A stretch of DNA of 64,000 nucleotides, taken from positions 1 through 64,000 of the forward strand of contig JAITLM010000086.1 in assembly GCA_031277885.1 (NCBI GenBank), read 5' to 3'. Below are positions 8,677 through 16,901 of this stretch, piece after piece (positions within the stretch are counted from its first letter, which is position 1; every line of letters begins with the position of its first letter). The DNA comes from Microbacterium sp. Lineage in GTDB: Bacteria; Actinomycetota; Actinomycetes; Actinomycetales; Microbacteriaceae. A program made the translations under genes and the position numbers. The notes below the pieces were generated by a model that saw nothing but the letters and a program-made list of their open reading frames with translations, made no database searches and was not told where the DNA came from.

Positions 8677-11208
8677 GTGTCTCTCTCCTCCTCCGCGCGG
8701 CGCCTCCGCTCCACCACCCGACGTCTGAAGCGCGCCGTCGACGCGGAGCGCATCGCCTTCTGGCGCTCCCGCCCCGTGCGCCCCGATCAGGTGCTGTACG
8801 AGTCCTTCGCCGGCAACGGCATGCTGTGCAACCCCGAGGCGATCTTCCGCCACCTGCTGGCCGACCCCGCCTACTCGCGCCTGACGCACGTCTGGGCGCT
8901 CGCCGATGACGATGCGATCGAGCGCTTCCGGGCCGAGTTCGCCGGGGACCGACGGGTCTCCTTCGTGCGCCGTGGATCCGCCTCCTACCGCCAGGCGCTC
9001 GCGGTGAGCGGCTGGCTGATCAACAACGCGACGTTCCCGACCTGGTTCAGCAAGAGGGAGGGCCAGGTGTACCTGAACACCTGGCACGGCACCCCGCTCA
9101 AGCTCATGGGCTTCGACATGCCCTCTGGCGCCGTGCAGTCGGCCAACACGCTGCGCAACTTCCTGATGTCGGACTTCCTCCTCGCCGCGAACCCGTTCAT
9201 GGCCGAGACCATGTACGAGGGCGCCTACCGGCTCACCAACGTCTACCCCGGCACGCTCATCGAGGAGGGCTACCCCCGCATCGACCGGCAGCGCCTCGAC
9301 GCGGCGGCCGAAGCGGAGGTGCGCGCGGAGCTGGAGGGCAGCGGCGTCGTGCTCGGCGACAAGCCGATCGTGCTTTTCGCGCCCACCTGGCGCGGGACCT
9401 CGTTCGACGATCCCGAGGACAACATCGATGAGCTGGCCGCCCAGCTCGCCGCACTGCAGGCCGGCGTCGGCGACGACCGCGTCGTCGTGCTGAAGACCCA
9501 CCAGATCGTGCACGCGCACGCCTCGGCGCGGCCGGAGCTCGCGCGCTCGCTCGCGCCGAACTCGATCCCCTCGAACGTGCTGCTGGGGGCCGCGGCAGGC
9601 CTCGTCACCGACTACTCCTCGATCTTCTTCGACTACCTGGCGACGGGCCGCCCCATCGCGTTCTTCACCCCCGACGCCGACCTGTACTCCTCGGGCCGCG
9701 GCACGTACATGCCGCTGGACACGCTGCCGGGTCCGGTCGCCGACGACGCGGCGGAGACCGGCCGCGCGCTGGGCGCGCTGCTGGACGGCGCCGAGCCGCA
9801 CCCGCAGTACGCATCCTGGGCCGAGCGCTTCGCCCCGTTCGAAGACGGCGGGGCAACCGCGCGCGTGGTGGACATCGTCTTCGGCGGCGCCCGAGAGGGC
9901 TACCGCGCCCGACCGACCGCGCACGACGGCCGCAAGCGCCTGCTCGTGTATCTCGGCGGCATGAAGCCGAACGGCATCACCACGAGCGCGCTCAACCTCC
10001 TCGGCGCGATCGACCACACCCGCTACGACGTGACCGCGCTGCTGCCCAAGAGGCGGCTCAGCACGGATCCGCTCACGCAGGCGCGTATTCCGGCCGAGGT
10101 GCGCCAGGTCTTCCGCATCGGCGGGATGAACGGCTCGAAGGCCGTCCATCTGCGCCGGCGCATCGACGAATGGCGCGGCGCCCCGCGCACCCCGGGCGCG
10201 GAGCCCTGGCACGAGGCGCTGTGGACGGCGGAGTGGATGCGCGTGTTCGGCGACGCGCGCTTCGACTGGGTCGCCGATTTCAGCGGCTACGGTCCCGTGT
10301 GGACCACGCTGCTGCTGCACGCCCCCGCGGTGCGCGAGGGCGGGCCGGATCCGGTGCGCGCGGTCTGGATGCACAACGAGATGGCCTCCGACCGCGAGCG
10401 CACCGTGAACGGCAAGGCCAGCATGAAGCGCGGCCTCGGCGCCGTGTTCTCGATGTACTCCGACTACGACCAGCTGGTGTCCGTGTCGCACCAGCTCACC
10501 GAGCTGAACCGCATCGAACTGGCCGCGTACGCACCCGCCGACCGCTTCCGCACCGTCCGCAACTTCCCCGACGTCGAGCACGTCGTGCGCGGCGCGCGCC
10601 GGCCGCTGAGCGAGTTCTTCTCCGAGTCCGACGCCCAGCACGAGGCGGCCGACACGGAGATCCCGCCCCGCCCGGCGTGGTACGAGGCACTCCAGGCCGA
10701 TGAGGGCGCGCTGCGCTGGTTCGTCACGGTCGGCCGCCTCTCCCCCGAGAAGAACCATGCGCGCCTGATCCGGTCGTTCCGCGCCGTGCACCGCGCGCAT
10801 CCCGAGACGCGGCTGCTCATCGTCGGCGGAGGGCCGCTGCAGGACGAGCTGCAGCGGCAGATCGACGAGGCGGGACTCTCCGAAGCGGCGTTCCTCACCG
10901 GCGCGCAGCGCAACCCCTACGCGCTGCTCGCCGCCTCCGACTGCTTCGTGCTGTCCAGCCTCTACGAGGGGCAGCCGATGGTCCTCATCGAGGCGGCGAT
11001 CTGCGGACTGCCGATCGTCTCCACATCGTTCGGATCCGTCTACGGCGCGCTGCCCCCTGGCGCGATCCGGATCGTGGAGCAGGACGACGACGCGCTCACG
11101 GCGGGGATGACCGCGGTCCTCGACAGGGAGGTGCCGCCGGCCTCCCTCGACACGGATGCCTATCGCGCCGATGTGAAGGCCGAGTTCGAGGCGCTGCTGT
11201 CCGACTGA
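8677..11208 (+). CDS. CDP-glycerol:glycerophosphotransferase fused to a GT4 glycosyltransferase
   Basis: 843 residues with two catalytic halves. Residues about 30-410 are a TagB/TagF-type CDP-glycerol glycerophosphotransferase, with YLNTWHGTPLKLMGFDMP, VLFAPTWRGTSFDDPEDN and GLVTDYSSIFFDYLATGRP. Residues about 420-840 are a GT-B family 4 glycosyltransferase, with VGRLSPEKNHARLIRSFRAV and the nucleotide-sugar motif SLYEGQPMVLIEAAICGLPI. Such fusions probably build and glycosylate a wall teichoic-acid-like polymer at the inner face of the membrane. The GTG at 8677 follows TATCCT (8665-8670) by 6 nt, so the mRNA may be leaderless. Confidence 0.88.
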   Translation: MSLSSSARRLRSTTRRLKRAVDAERIAFWRSRPVRPDQVLYESFAGNGMLCNPEAIFRHLLADPAYSRLTHVWALADDDAIERFRAEFAGDRRVSFVRRGSASYRQALAVSGWLINNATFPTWFSKREGQVYLNTWHGTPLKLMGFDMPSGAVQSANTLRNFLMSDFLLAANPFMAETMYEGAYRLTNVYPGTLIEEGYPRIDRQRLDAAAEAEVRAELEGSGVVLGDKPIVLFAPTWRGTSFDDPEDNIDELAAQLAALQAGVGDDRVVVLKTHQIVHAHASARPELARSLAPNSIPSNVLLGAAAGLVTDYSSIFFDYLATGRPIAFFTPDADLYSSGRGTYMPLDTLPGPVADDAAETGRALGALLDGAEPHPQYASWAERFAPFEDGGATARVVDIVFGGAREGYRARPTAHDGRKRLLVYLGGMKPNGITTSALNLLGAIDHTRYDVTALLPKRRLSTDPLTQARIPAEVRQVFRIGGMNGSKAVHLRRRIDEWRGAPRTPGAEPWHEALWTAEWMRVFGDARFDWVADFSGYGPVWTTLLLHAPAVREGGPDPVRAVWMHNEMASDRERTVNGKASMKRGLGAVFSMYSDYDQLVSVSHQLTELNRIELAAYAPADRFRTVRNFPDVEHVVRGARRPLSEFFSESDAQHEAADTEIPPRPAWYEALQADEGALRWFVTVGRLSPEKNHARLIRSFRAVHRAHPETRLLIVGGGPLQDELQRQIDEAGLSEAAFLTGAQRNPYALLAASDCFVLSSLYEGQPMVLIEAAICGLPIVSTSFGSVYGALPPGAIRIVEQDDDALTAGMTAVLDREVPPASLDTDAYRADVKAEFEALLSD

Positions 11209-11217
11209 GCGTCGAGT

Positions 11218-11295
11218 CGCGCCCCGGCGGACCTCGTAGCGCGCTCTCGCGCGGCACCACCCGGTGATGGCAGACTCGAAGTCCGCCGGGGCGCG
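11218..11295. terminator. 15-bp perfect inverted repeat around a 48-nt loop
   Basis: The arm at 11218-11232 (CGCGCCCCGGCGGAC) and the arm at 11281-11295 are exact reverse complements. The loop holds a second small hairpin (GCGCG-CTCT-CGCGC). It lies after the glycopolymer gene and before the amine oxidase, so it probably ends the upstream transcript. There is no U-tract. Confidence 0.6.
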
Positions 11296-11334
11296 CATCG
11301 TGGCGCCCCCGGGGATCGAACGATCGGGACCCAC

Positions 11335-13365
11335 ATGTCGTCGCAGCCCACGCCATCGCACCCCCTGGACTCGCTCACGGGTGCGGAGTTCTCCGCCACC
11401 GCCGCCGTGCTCACCCGCGAGCACGGCATCGACGCCGGCTGGCGCTACGCGTCGATCATCCTCAAGGAGCCGCCGAAGGCGGAGGTCAAGGCGTGGCGCG
11501 AGGGGGATCCGGTCGTGCGCCGCTCCCTCTCCGTGCTGTGGCGCAAGCAGACCAATGAGGTCTACGAGGCCGTCGTGAACCTCACCGACGACACCGTCGA
11601 GTCGTGGACCCACGTGCCGGGCGTGACCCCGAACTTCACGATCGACGAGTACCACGACTGCGACCATGCGATGAAGGAGAACCCGGAGGTCCGCGCCGCG
11701 CTCGCGGATCGCGGGATCGACGACCTCGACCTCGTCCTGTTCGACGTCTGGACCTACGGCGGCGCCGTGATCCCGGACAGATGGCGCGACCGCCGCCTCG
11801 GCTGGGTGGACCTGTGGATGCGCGCGACGCCCGACGGCAACCCCTACGCGCACCCCGTGAGCGGCCTGAAGATCATCGTCGACATGAACACGCTCGAGGT
11901 GCTCGAGATCGAGGATCACCACGACTTCGGCTTCCCCGAGGTCCGCGGCGAGTACGTGCCGGAGCTCGCGGGCATCACGCCGCGCGAGGATCTGAAGCCG
12001 CTGCAGATCGTGCAGCCCGAGGGCGTCTCGTTCACCGTGGAGGGCTCCCGGGTCCGCTGGCAGAACTGGGACTTCCGGCTCGGTTTCAACTACCGCGAGG
12101 GACCGGTCATCTACCAGGTCGGCTTCGACGATCAGGGCACCCGGCGCGAGGTCGCGTACCGGCTCTCGTTCGCCGAGATGATCGTGCCGTACCGGGACTC
12201 GAGCTTCGACCACTACCGCCGCACGGCGTTCGACATCGGCGAGTGGGGCCTCGGATACATGTGCACCTCGCTCGAGCTCGGCTGCGACTGCCTCGGCGAG
12301 ATCACCTATCTCGACGCCGTGCTGCCGGACACGGCAGGACAGCCCTGGACGATCACGAATGCGATCTGCCTGCACGAGGAGGACAACGCCGTGCTGTGGA
12401 AGCACGTCGACCCGGACGCGGGCACGGAGGTGCGCCGACAGCGTCGTTTCGTGGTGTCGGTGCACGCGACGGTCGCCAACTACGAATACCTCGTCTACTG
12501 GCGCTTCTACCAGGACGGCAACATCGAGTGCGAGGTGCGCGCCACCGGCATCATGGTCACGACGCCCATGGCGGAGGGCGAGCAGGGCAAGGCGACGGGC
12601 ACCACGATCGACGCGCGCACATACGCGCCGTTCCACCAGCACTTCCTGATCGCCCGGCTCGACCTCGACGTCGACGGGGACGGCAACACCGTCGTCGAGT
12701 CCGATTCGATGCCCGCGCCGATCTCGGAGACGAACCCCTTCGGCCTCGACCTGCACACGCAGGCCACCGTCATCCGCTCCGAGGCCGAGGCGGGACGGCG
12801 CTACGACTGGGAGCGTCAGCGCGGCTGGAAGGTGCAGAACCCGAACCGCCTCAACGCGTGGGGGGCGCCCGTGGCGTACAAGCTCGTGCCCTCGGCGTCC
12901 TTCCCGGCGATGTTCGACGAGTCGTCCCCGATCCTCAAGCGCAACCCGGTGATCGGCAAGACCCTGTGGGTGACGCGGCACCACGACGACCAGTTCTGGC
13001 CGGCCGGCGACTACCCGACCCAGGCCGTCGACGACCTCGGAAACGGCATGACGGCGTGGATCGCGGACGACGAGAACCTCGTGGACGAGGACGTCGTGCT
13101 CTGGTACAACTTCGGGATCCACCACATCACCCGCGCCGAGGACTGGCCGATCATGCCGGCGGACACCATCTCGTTCTGGCTCAAGCCGTTCGGGTTCTTC
13201 GACCGCAATCCCTCGCTCGATGCTCCGCGCACGGTCAAGGGCGCGGCCTGCGCCTGCGGCGGCGGGGAATGCCACTGCGACCACGGAGCGGGGCACGGAG
13301 GCGGTGCGGCCCACGGTGACACGCACGCCCGCGACGAGGGGCACGAGCACGACCATCACGGGTGA
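11335..13365 (+). CDS. Primary amine oxidase (copper/TPQ)
   Basis: Oxidatively deaminates primary amines to aldehydes with release of ammonia and H2O2. The 676-residue chain has all catalytic signatures. D300 in FDIGEWGLG is the catalytic base. Y383 in VANYEYLVY is the tyrosine that self-processes to topaquinone. H434 and H436 in FHQHFLIARLD plus H596/H597 in GIHHITRAEDWP are copper ligands. No signal peptide is seen. The last about 40 residues (from about 636) form an unusual tail rich in Cys, His and Gly (CACGGGECHCDHG, then HEHDHH), absent from the core family fold. A role in copper loading is possible but inferred. The ATG at 11335 lacks a strong ribosome binding site. Confidence 0.95.
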   Translation: MSSQPTPSHPLDSLTGAEFSATAAVLTREHGIDAGWRYASIILKEPPKAEVKAWREGDPVVRRSLSVLWRKQTNEVYEAVVNLTDDTVESWTHVPGVTPNFTIDEYHDCDHAMKENPEVRAALADRGIDDLDLVLFDVWTYGGAVIPDRWRDRRLGWVDLWMRATPDGNPYAHPVSGLKIIVDMNTLEVLEIEDHHDFGFPEVRGEYVPELAGITPREDLKPLQIVQPEGVSFTVEGSRVRWQNWDFRLGFNYREGPVIYQVGFDDQGTRREVAYRLSFAEMIVPYRDSSFDHYRRTAFDIGEWGLGYMCTSLELGCDCLGEITYLDAVLPDTAGQPWTITNAICLHEEDNAVLWKHVDPDAGTEVRRQRRFVVSVHATVANYEYLVYWRFYQDGNIECEVRATGIMVTTPMAEGEQGKATGTTIDARTYAPFHQHFLIARLDLDVDGDGNTVVESDSMPAPISETNPFGLDLHTQATVIRSEAEAGRRYDWERQRGWKVQNPNRLNAWGAPVAYKLVPSASFPAMFDESSPILKRNPVIGKTLWVTRHHDDQFWPAGDYPTQAVDDLGNGMTAWIADDENLVDEDVVLWYNFGIHHITRAEDWPIMPADTISFWLKPFGFFDRNPSLDAPRTVKGAACACGGGECHCDHGAGHGGGAAHGDTHARDEGHEHDHHG

Positions 13366-13385
13366 GCGCGGCGCGGCCCGCTGAC

Positions 13386-13425
13386 GCGCGACGAGTCCGT
13401 CTCCCCCGGGGCGGACCCGTCGCGC
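13386..13425. terminator. Hairpin after the amine oxidase
   Basis: GCGCGACGAGTCCG (13386-13399) pairs with CGGACCCGTCGCGC (13412-13425) except for a two-base internal mismatch. The loop is TCTCCCCCGGGG. It starts 20 nt after the stop codon. Confidence 0.65.
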
Positions 13426-13476
13426 GCGCCCAGGAACGGCTTCGCCGGATCCGGCGCCGACGCCCGCGGCCGGGGT

Positions 13477-13566
13477 TACGATCGCGGTATGCGAGAGACC
13501 AGGGCGACACCCCGCTGAGCGTCCTGGACCGATGATCCGCGTCGCCCGGCCTCCGCGAAGGAGGTC
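13477..13566 (+). promoter_or_regulatory. Candidate regulated leader of the FHA gene (leaderless mini-ORF plus RBS hairpin)
   Basis: TACGAT (13477-13482) resembles a -10 element and lies 6 nt before an ATG (13489) that opens a 9-codon ORF, MRETRATPR, ending at 13518. Downstream, GGCCTCC (13548-13554) can pair with GGAGGTC (13560-13566) around a GCGAA loop, which buries the Shine-Dalgarno of the FHA gene. This arrangement suggests translational control, but the effector is unknown and the mini-ORF may be fortuitous. Confidence 0.35.
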
Positions 13567-13570
13567 GGAC

Positions 13571-14083
13571 ATGAACACGCAGGAGCAGCGCGGCACCACC
13601 ACGCACGCGGACTGGGGCGCGGGGCATCCTCATCTGCTGATCACTCGCGAGGACACGCACCTGGTGCACGAGATCACGGAGGACGAGACCCGGATCGGAT
13701 CCGGCGCGGACTGCCAGATCCGCCTCGAGGGCATCGACGCGGTGCATGCGATCATCCGCCACGACGGGCACGACGACTACGACCTCGAGATGGTCGGGCC
13801 CGGACAGACCAGCGCGAACATCGCGAAGGCCGCCGAGGAGGAGGGGCGCCCGGTCGAGACGCTGCACACCGGCGCGCGCTTCACCGCGGGCGACTGGCGC
13901 CTGGTGTTCGTGCGCGATGAGTTCGCCGACCACGGCCGCCCCTACGGCGGGCGCCTCGGCGGCGAGGGCGCGCACCAGCGCCGGCAGCCGCCCCGCCCGG
14001 ACTACGCGAGTCAGGGCCACACCGGGGCGATCCCGGTGCCGCCGGCGCCGCCGCAGACCGCGCCGGACGCGTTCGGCGACTGA
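13571..14083 (+). CDS. FHA-domain protein
   Basis: 170 residues. Residues about 20-115 form a forkhead-associated fold with the expected order RIGSG (13 residues into the domain), the polar turn GIDAVHAII, and the closing strands TGARFTAGDWRLVFVRDE. FHA domains bind phosphothreonine peptides, usually targets of Ser/Thr kinases. The His in VHAIIRHDGH stands near the canonical SxxH position. The C-terminal about 50 residues are Pro/Gly-rich and probably disordered. GGAGG lies 6 nt before the ATG at 13571, so this start is preferred over the in-frame ATG at 13532. No kinase or phosphatase gene of that pathway is nearby. Confidence 0.85.
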   Translation: MNTQEQRGTTTHADWGAGHPHLLITREDTHLVHEITEDETRIGSGADCQIRLEGIDAVHAIIRHDGHDDYDLEMVGPGQTSANIAKAAEEEGRPVETLHTGARFTAGDWRLVFVRDEFADHGRPYGGRLGGEGAHQRRQPPRPDYASQGHTGAIPVPPAPPQTAPDAFGD

Positions 14084-14096
14084 GGCGCGATCGCCG

Positions 14097-14119
14097 AACG
14101 CCCTTCCCACCAGGGCGTT
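14097..14119 (+). terminator. Hairpin terminator after the FHA gene
   Basis: AACGCCCT (14097-14104) pairs with AGGGCGTT (14112-14119), followed by a single further T and a C run. It lies 13 nt after the FHA stop codon. Confidence 0.6.
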
Positions 14120-14197
14120 TCCCGGGCGTCGGCGTGCGGGCGCCCTCTGTCGCCGGACGGCGCTCTGCGGAATACTGGTGCCGTCAGAGGAGACGAC

Positions 14198-15211
14198 GTG
14201 TTCCAGGCCGACGTGAAGGATGTCCCGCAACTCAGCTTCACCGGCGCGCTCCCGCACACCGCGCGGATCGACGAACTCGTCGCCGATGCGCATGCACGCT
14301 ACTCCGGCCACGACGACGGGGTCGTCGCCGACTACATCCCCATCCTCGCGGAGGCGGATCCGGCCTGGTTCGGTCTCTCGGTGGTGGACGTCGACGGCGG
14401 TGCGCATGCGGCGGGCGATGTCGGCGTCGCCTTCTCCGTGCAGTCGATCTCGAAGGCCTTCGTCTTCGCCCTGGCCGCGGACGAGATCGGGCACGACACG
14501 ATCCGCGAGACCGTCGGCGTGAACAACACCGGGCTCGCGTTCAACTCCGTGGTGGCGGTCGAGCTGAACGACGGCAGCCCGATGAACCCGATGGTCAACG
14601 CCGGCGCGATCGCGACGACCGCGCTCGTCCCCGGTGCCCATGCCGACGAGCGCTGGCAGCGGATCCGCGACGGGCTCAGCCGCTTCGCCGGGCGCCCGCT
14701 CGCCCTCGACGGCGAGGTGTACCGGTCGGAGTCTTTCACGAATCACCGCAACCATGCCCTCGCTCGTCTGCTGCAGAGCTACGACCGCCTCGCGATCGCG
14801 CCGGACGAGGCCGTCGACATCTACACGCGGCAGTGCTCGCTCGCCGTGACCGCCCAGGATCTCGCGGCGATGGGGGCGACGCTCGCCGACGGCGGCGTGA
14901 ACCCGCTCACGGGCGAGCGCGTCGTCTCGGCGGACACCGCGCGTGACACCCTCGCCCTCCTCGCATCGTGCGGCATGTACGAGCGCAGCGGCGAGTGGCT
15001 GTTCGAGATCGGCCTGCCGGCGAAGTCCGGCGTCTCCGGCGGCATCGTGGCGATCGCCCCCGGTAAAGGCGCCATCGGCGCCTTCTCCCCCCGCCTCGAT
15101 GAGGCCGGCAACAGCGTGCGAGGTCAGCGCGCGTGCGCGTTCCTCTCCCGCGCTCTCGGCCTCAACCTCTTCGCCTCCGCACCTCGTGGCACCCACGCCC
15201 CCGGCGCCTGA
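14198..15211 (+). CDS. glsA: Glutaminase A
   Basis: Hydrolyses L-glutamine to glutamate and ammonia. The 337-residue protein has the serine-dependent beta-lactamase-like glutaminase fold. The SxxK motif is in FSVQSISKAF (S83, K86). It also has VNNTGLAFNSVVAVE, MNPMVNAGAIA, ESFTNHRNHALARLL and the late KSGVSGGIVAIAPGKGAIG. The start is GTG at 14198, preceded by AGAGGAGA. It lies 28 nt upstream of a multidrug-type MFS gene on the same strand, so co-transcription is possible. Confidence 0.94.
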   Translation: MFQADVKDVPQLSFTGALPHTARIDELVADAHARYSGHDDGVVADYIPILAEADPAWFGLSVVDVDGGAHAAGDVGVAFSVQSISKAFVFALAADEIGHDTIRETVGVNNTGLAFNSVVAVELNDGSPMNPMVNAGAIATTALVPGAHADERWQRIRDGLSRFAGRPLALDGEVYRSESFTNHRNHALARLLQSYDRLAIAPDEAVDIYTRQCSLAVTAQDLAAMGATLADGGVNPLTGERVVSADTARDTLALLASCGMYERSGEWLFEIGLPAKSGVSGGIVAIAPGKGAIGAFSPRLDEAGNSVRGQRACAFLSRALGLNLFASAPRGTHAPGA

Positions 15212-15239
15212 CGGATCCGACCGCTGTGAAGGAGTCCTC

Positions 15240-16880
15240 ATGACCGATGTCACCTCCCCCGTCACCCCGCCCGTCGAGGAGCGACGCTCCTGGGCGCCCA
15301 TGATCGGGCTCTTCCTCGCCCAGGTGCTGATGTCCTTCAATGTCGCAGCCCTGCCGATCTCGCTGGGCGGGATGGTCGAGGACTTCGGCGTGCCGCCGAC
15401 CACGGCCAGCTCGACCATCGTCGTGTACGGGCTGGCGGTCGCCGCGCTCGTGATGACCGGCGCCAAGCTCGGTCAGAGGGTCGGCTGGGTGCTCATCTTC
15501 CGCATCGTGGTGGCCGTGTTCGCGCTCAGCAGCGTCCTGATGATCACGGCGACCTCGATCGGCTGGGCGATCGGCGGGCAGGTTCTCGCGGGCGCATCCG
15601 CCGCCATCATCGTGCCCTCGCTCGTCGCGCTCATCGCGGAGAACTATCGCGGCGCGCAGCAGGCGACCGCGGTGGGGTCGCTCGGCTCCGCCCGCGCGTT
15701 CTCCGGCATCAGCGCATTCCTCATCGGCGGCACGCTGGGCACGTTCGTCGGCTGGCGTCCGGTCTTCTTCATCACTCTCGCGCTCGCGATCGCCGTGTTC
15801 GCGCTGAGCTTCGGACTGCGCGGCGATCGCGGCAACCCCGCGATCCGGATCGACCTCGTGGCATCGGCGCTGATCGGCGCCGCGGTCGTGCTGCTCACGC
15901 TGGGCTTCAACAACCTCAACGCGTGGGGCATCCTGCTCGCCGAGCCCGGAGCCCCGTTCTCGGTGCTCGGCCTCTCCCCCGCCCCGCTGTTCGTCGTGGT
16001 CGGCGTGATGTTCGGCCAGGCCTTCTTCCTGTGGACCCGACGGCGCATGCGCCTGGGCAAGGTGCCGCTCGTCGACCTGAGCGTGCTCGGCAAGCGCTCC
16101 GAGCGCGCCGCCGTCTACGCGATGTTCATCATCGTGGCGATGGAGGCCGCGGTGAACTTCACCGTGCCGACCTACATCCAGGTGGTGCAGGGGCGGACGC
16201 CGTTCGACACCTCTCTCGCGATGATGCCGTTCAACCTCACCGTGTTCGTGACCGCCACCCTCATCGTGCGGTTCTACAAGCGCTTCGCCCCGCGCACGAT
16301 CGCGCTGTTCTCGTTCACCCTGACCACCCTCGCCCTGATCTGGCTGTCCATCGTCGTCACGAACAACTGGGAGACGTTCCCGACGATCCTCGGCCTCGTC
16401 GTCTTCGGCATCGGCCAGGGATCGCTCGTCACGCTCGTGTTCAACGTGCTCGTCACCGCGGCGCCGAAGACCCTCGCCGGCGATGTCGGATCCATCCGCG
16501 GCACGACGCAGAACCTCGCGAGCGCCGTGGGCACGGCGGTCATGGGGGCGCTGCTGGTGACCCTGCTCAGCATGGGCTTCACGCAGGCCGTCGCCGCGCA
16601 CAAGGATCTGCCGCCGGAGATCATGACGCAGGTCGACCTGGATCAGGTGAACTTCCTCAGCAACGACGCCCTGAAGGCCAAGTTCGAGGAGACCGACGCG
16701 ACCCCCGCGCAGATCGACGCAGCGGTGGCGATCAACGAGGAGCAGCGCCTGCGCACCCTGCGGCTCGGCTTCCTCGTGCTCGCCGGCATCAGCGCGATCG
16801 CCGCCCTCCCCGCCTCGCGCCTGCCGCGCTACCGCCCGGAGGAGATCCCCGCGCCCGACAACCTGAAGGAGAAGCCCTGA
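15240..16880 (+). CDS. MFS transporter, DHA2-like (14 TM)
   Basis: A 546-residue membrane protein with about 14 hydrophobic helices, as in drug:H+ antiporter family 2. It starts after a short cytosolic N-terminus and carries ALPISLGGMVEDFGVPPT, VLAGASAAIIVPSLVALIAE and GSARAFSGISAFLIGGTLG in the first half. A soluble insert of about 50 residues (DLPPEIMTQVDLDQVNFLS onward) lies before the last helix. GAAGGAG precedes the ATG. It follows glsA closely, so the two may be linked, for example in amino acid efflux, but the substrate cannot be assigned from the sequence. Confidence 0.87.
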   Translation: MTDVTSPVTPPVEERRSWAPMIGLFLAQVLMSFNVAALPISLGGMVEDFGVPPTTASSTIVVYGLAVAALVMTGAKLGQRVGWVLIFRIVVAVFALSSVLMITATSIGWAIGGQVLAGASAAIIVPSLVALIAENYRGAQQATAVGSLGSARAFSGISAFLIGGTLGTFVGWRPVFFITLALAIAVFALSFGLRGDRGNPAIRIDLVASALIGAAVVLLTLGFNNLNAWGILLAEPGAPFSVLGLSPAPLFVVVGVMFGQAFFLWTRRRMRLGKVPLVDLSVLGKRSERAAVYAMFIIVAMEAAVNFTVPTYIQVVQGRTPFDTSLAMMPFNLTVFVTATLIVRFYKRFAPRTIALFSFTLTTLALIWLSIVVTNNWETFPTILGLVVFGIGQGSLVTLVFNVLVTAAPKTLAGDVGSIRGTTQNLASAVGTAVMGALLVTLLSMGFTQAVAAHKDLPPEIMTQVDLDQVNFLSNDALKAKFEETDATPAQIDAAVAINEEQRLRTLRLGFLVLAGISAIAALPASRLPRYRPEEIPAPDNLKEKP

Positions 16881-16901
16881 CGGGAGAAGTGCGGAAGCTG
16901 C

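Noticed and set aside
13477..13570. Glycine-type riboswitch before the FHA gene
   Set aside because: Some bases resemble parts of that class, but the conserved core could not be aligned; only the RBS hairpin is supported.
8662..13602. 1646-codon minus-strand frame across the glycopolymer gene and amine oxidase
   Set aside because: It spans two well-supported genes and an intergenic hairpin on the other strand and has no recognisable motif.
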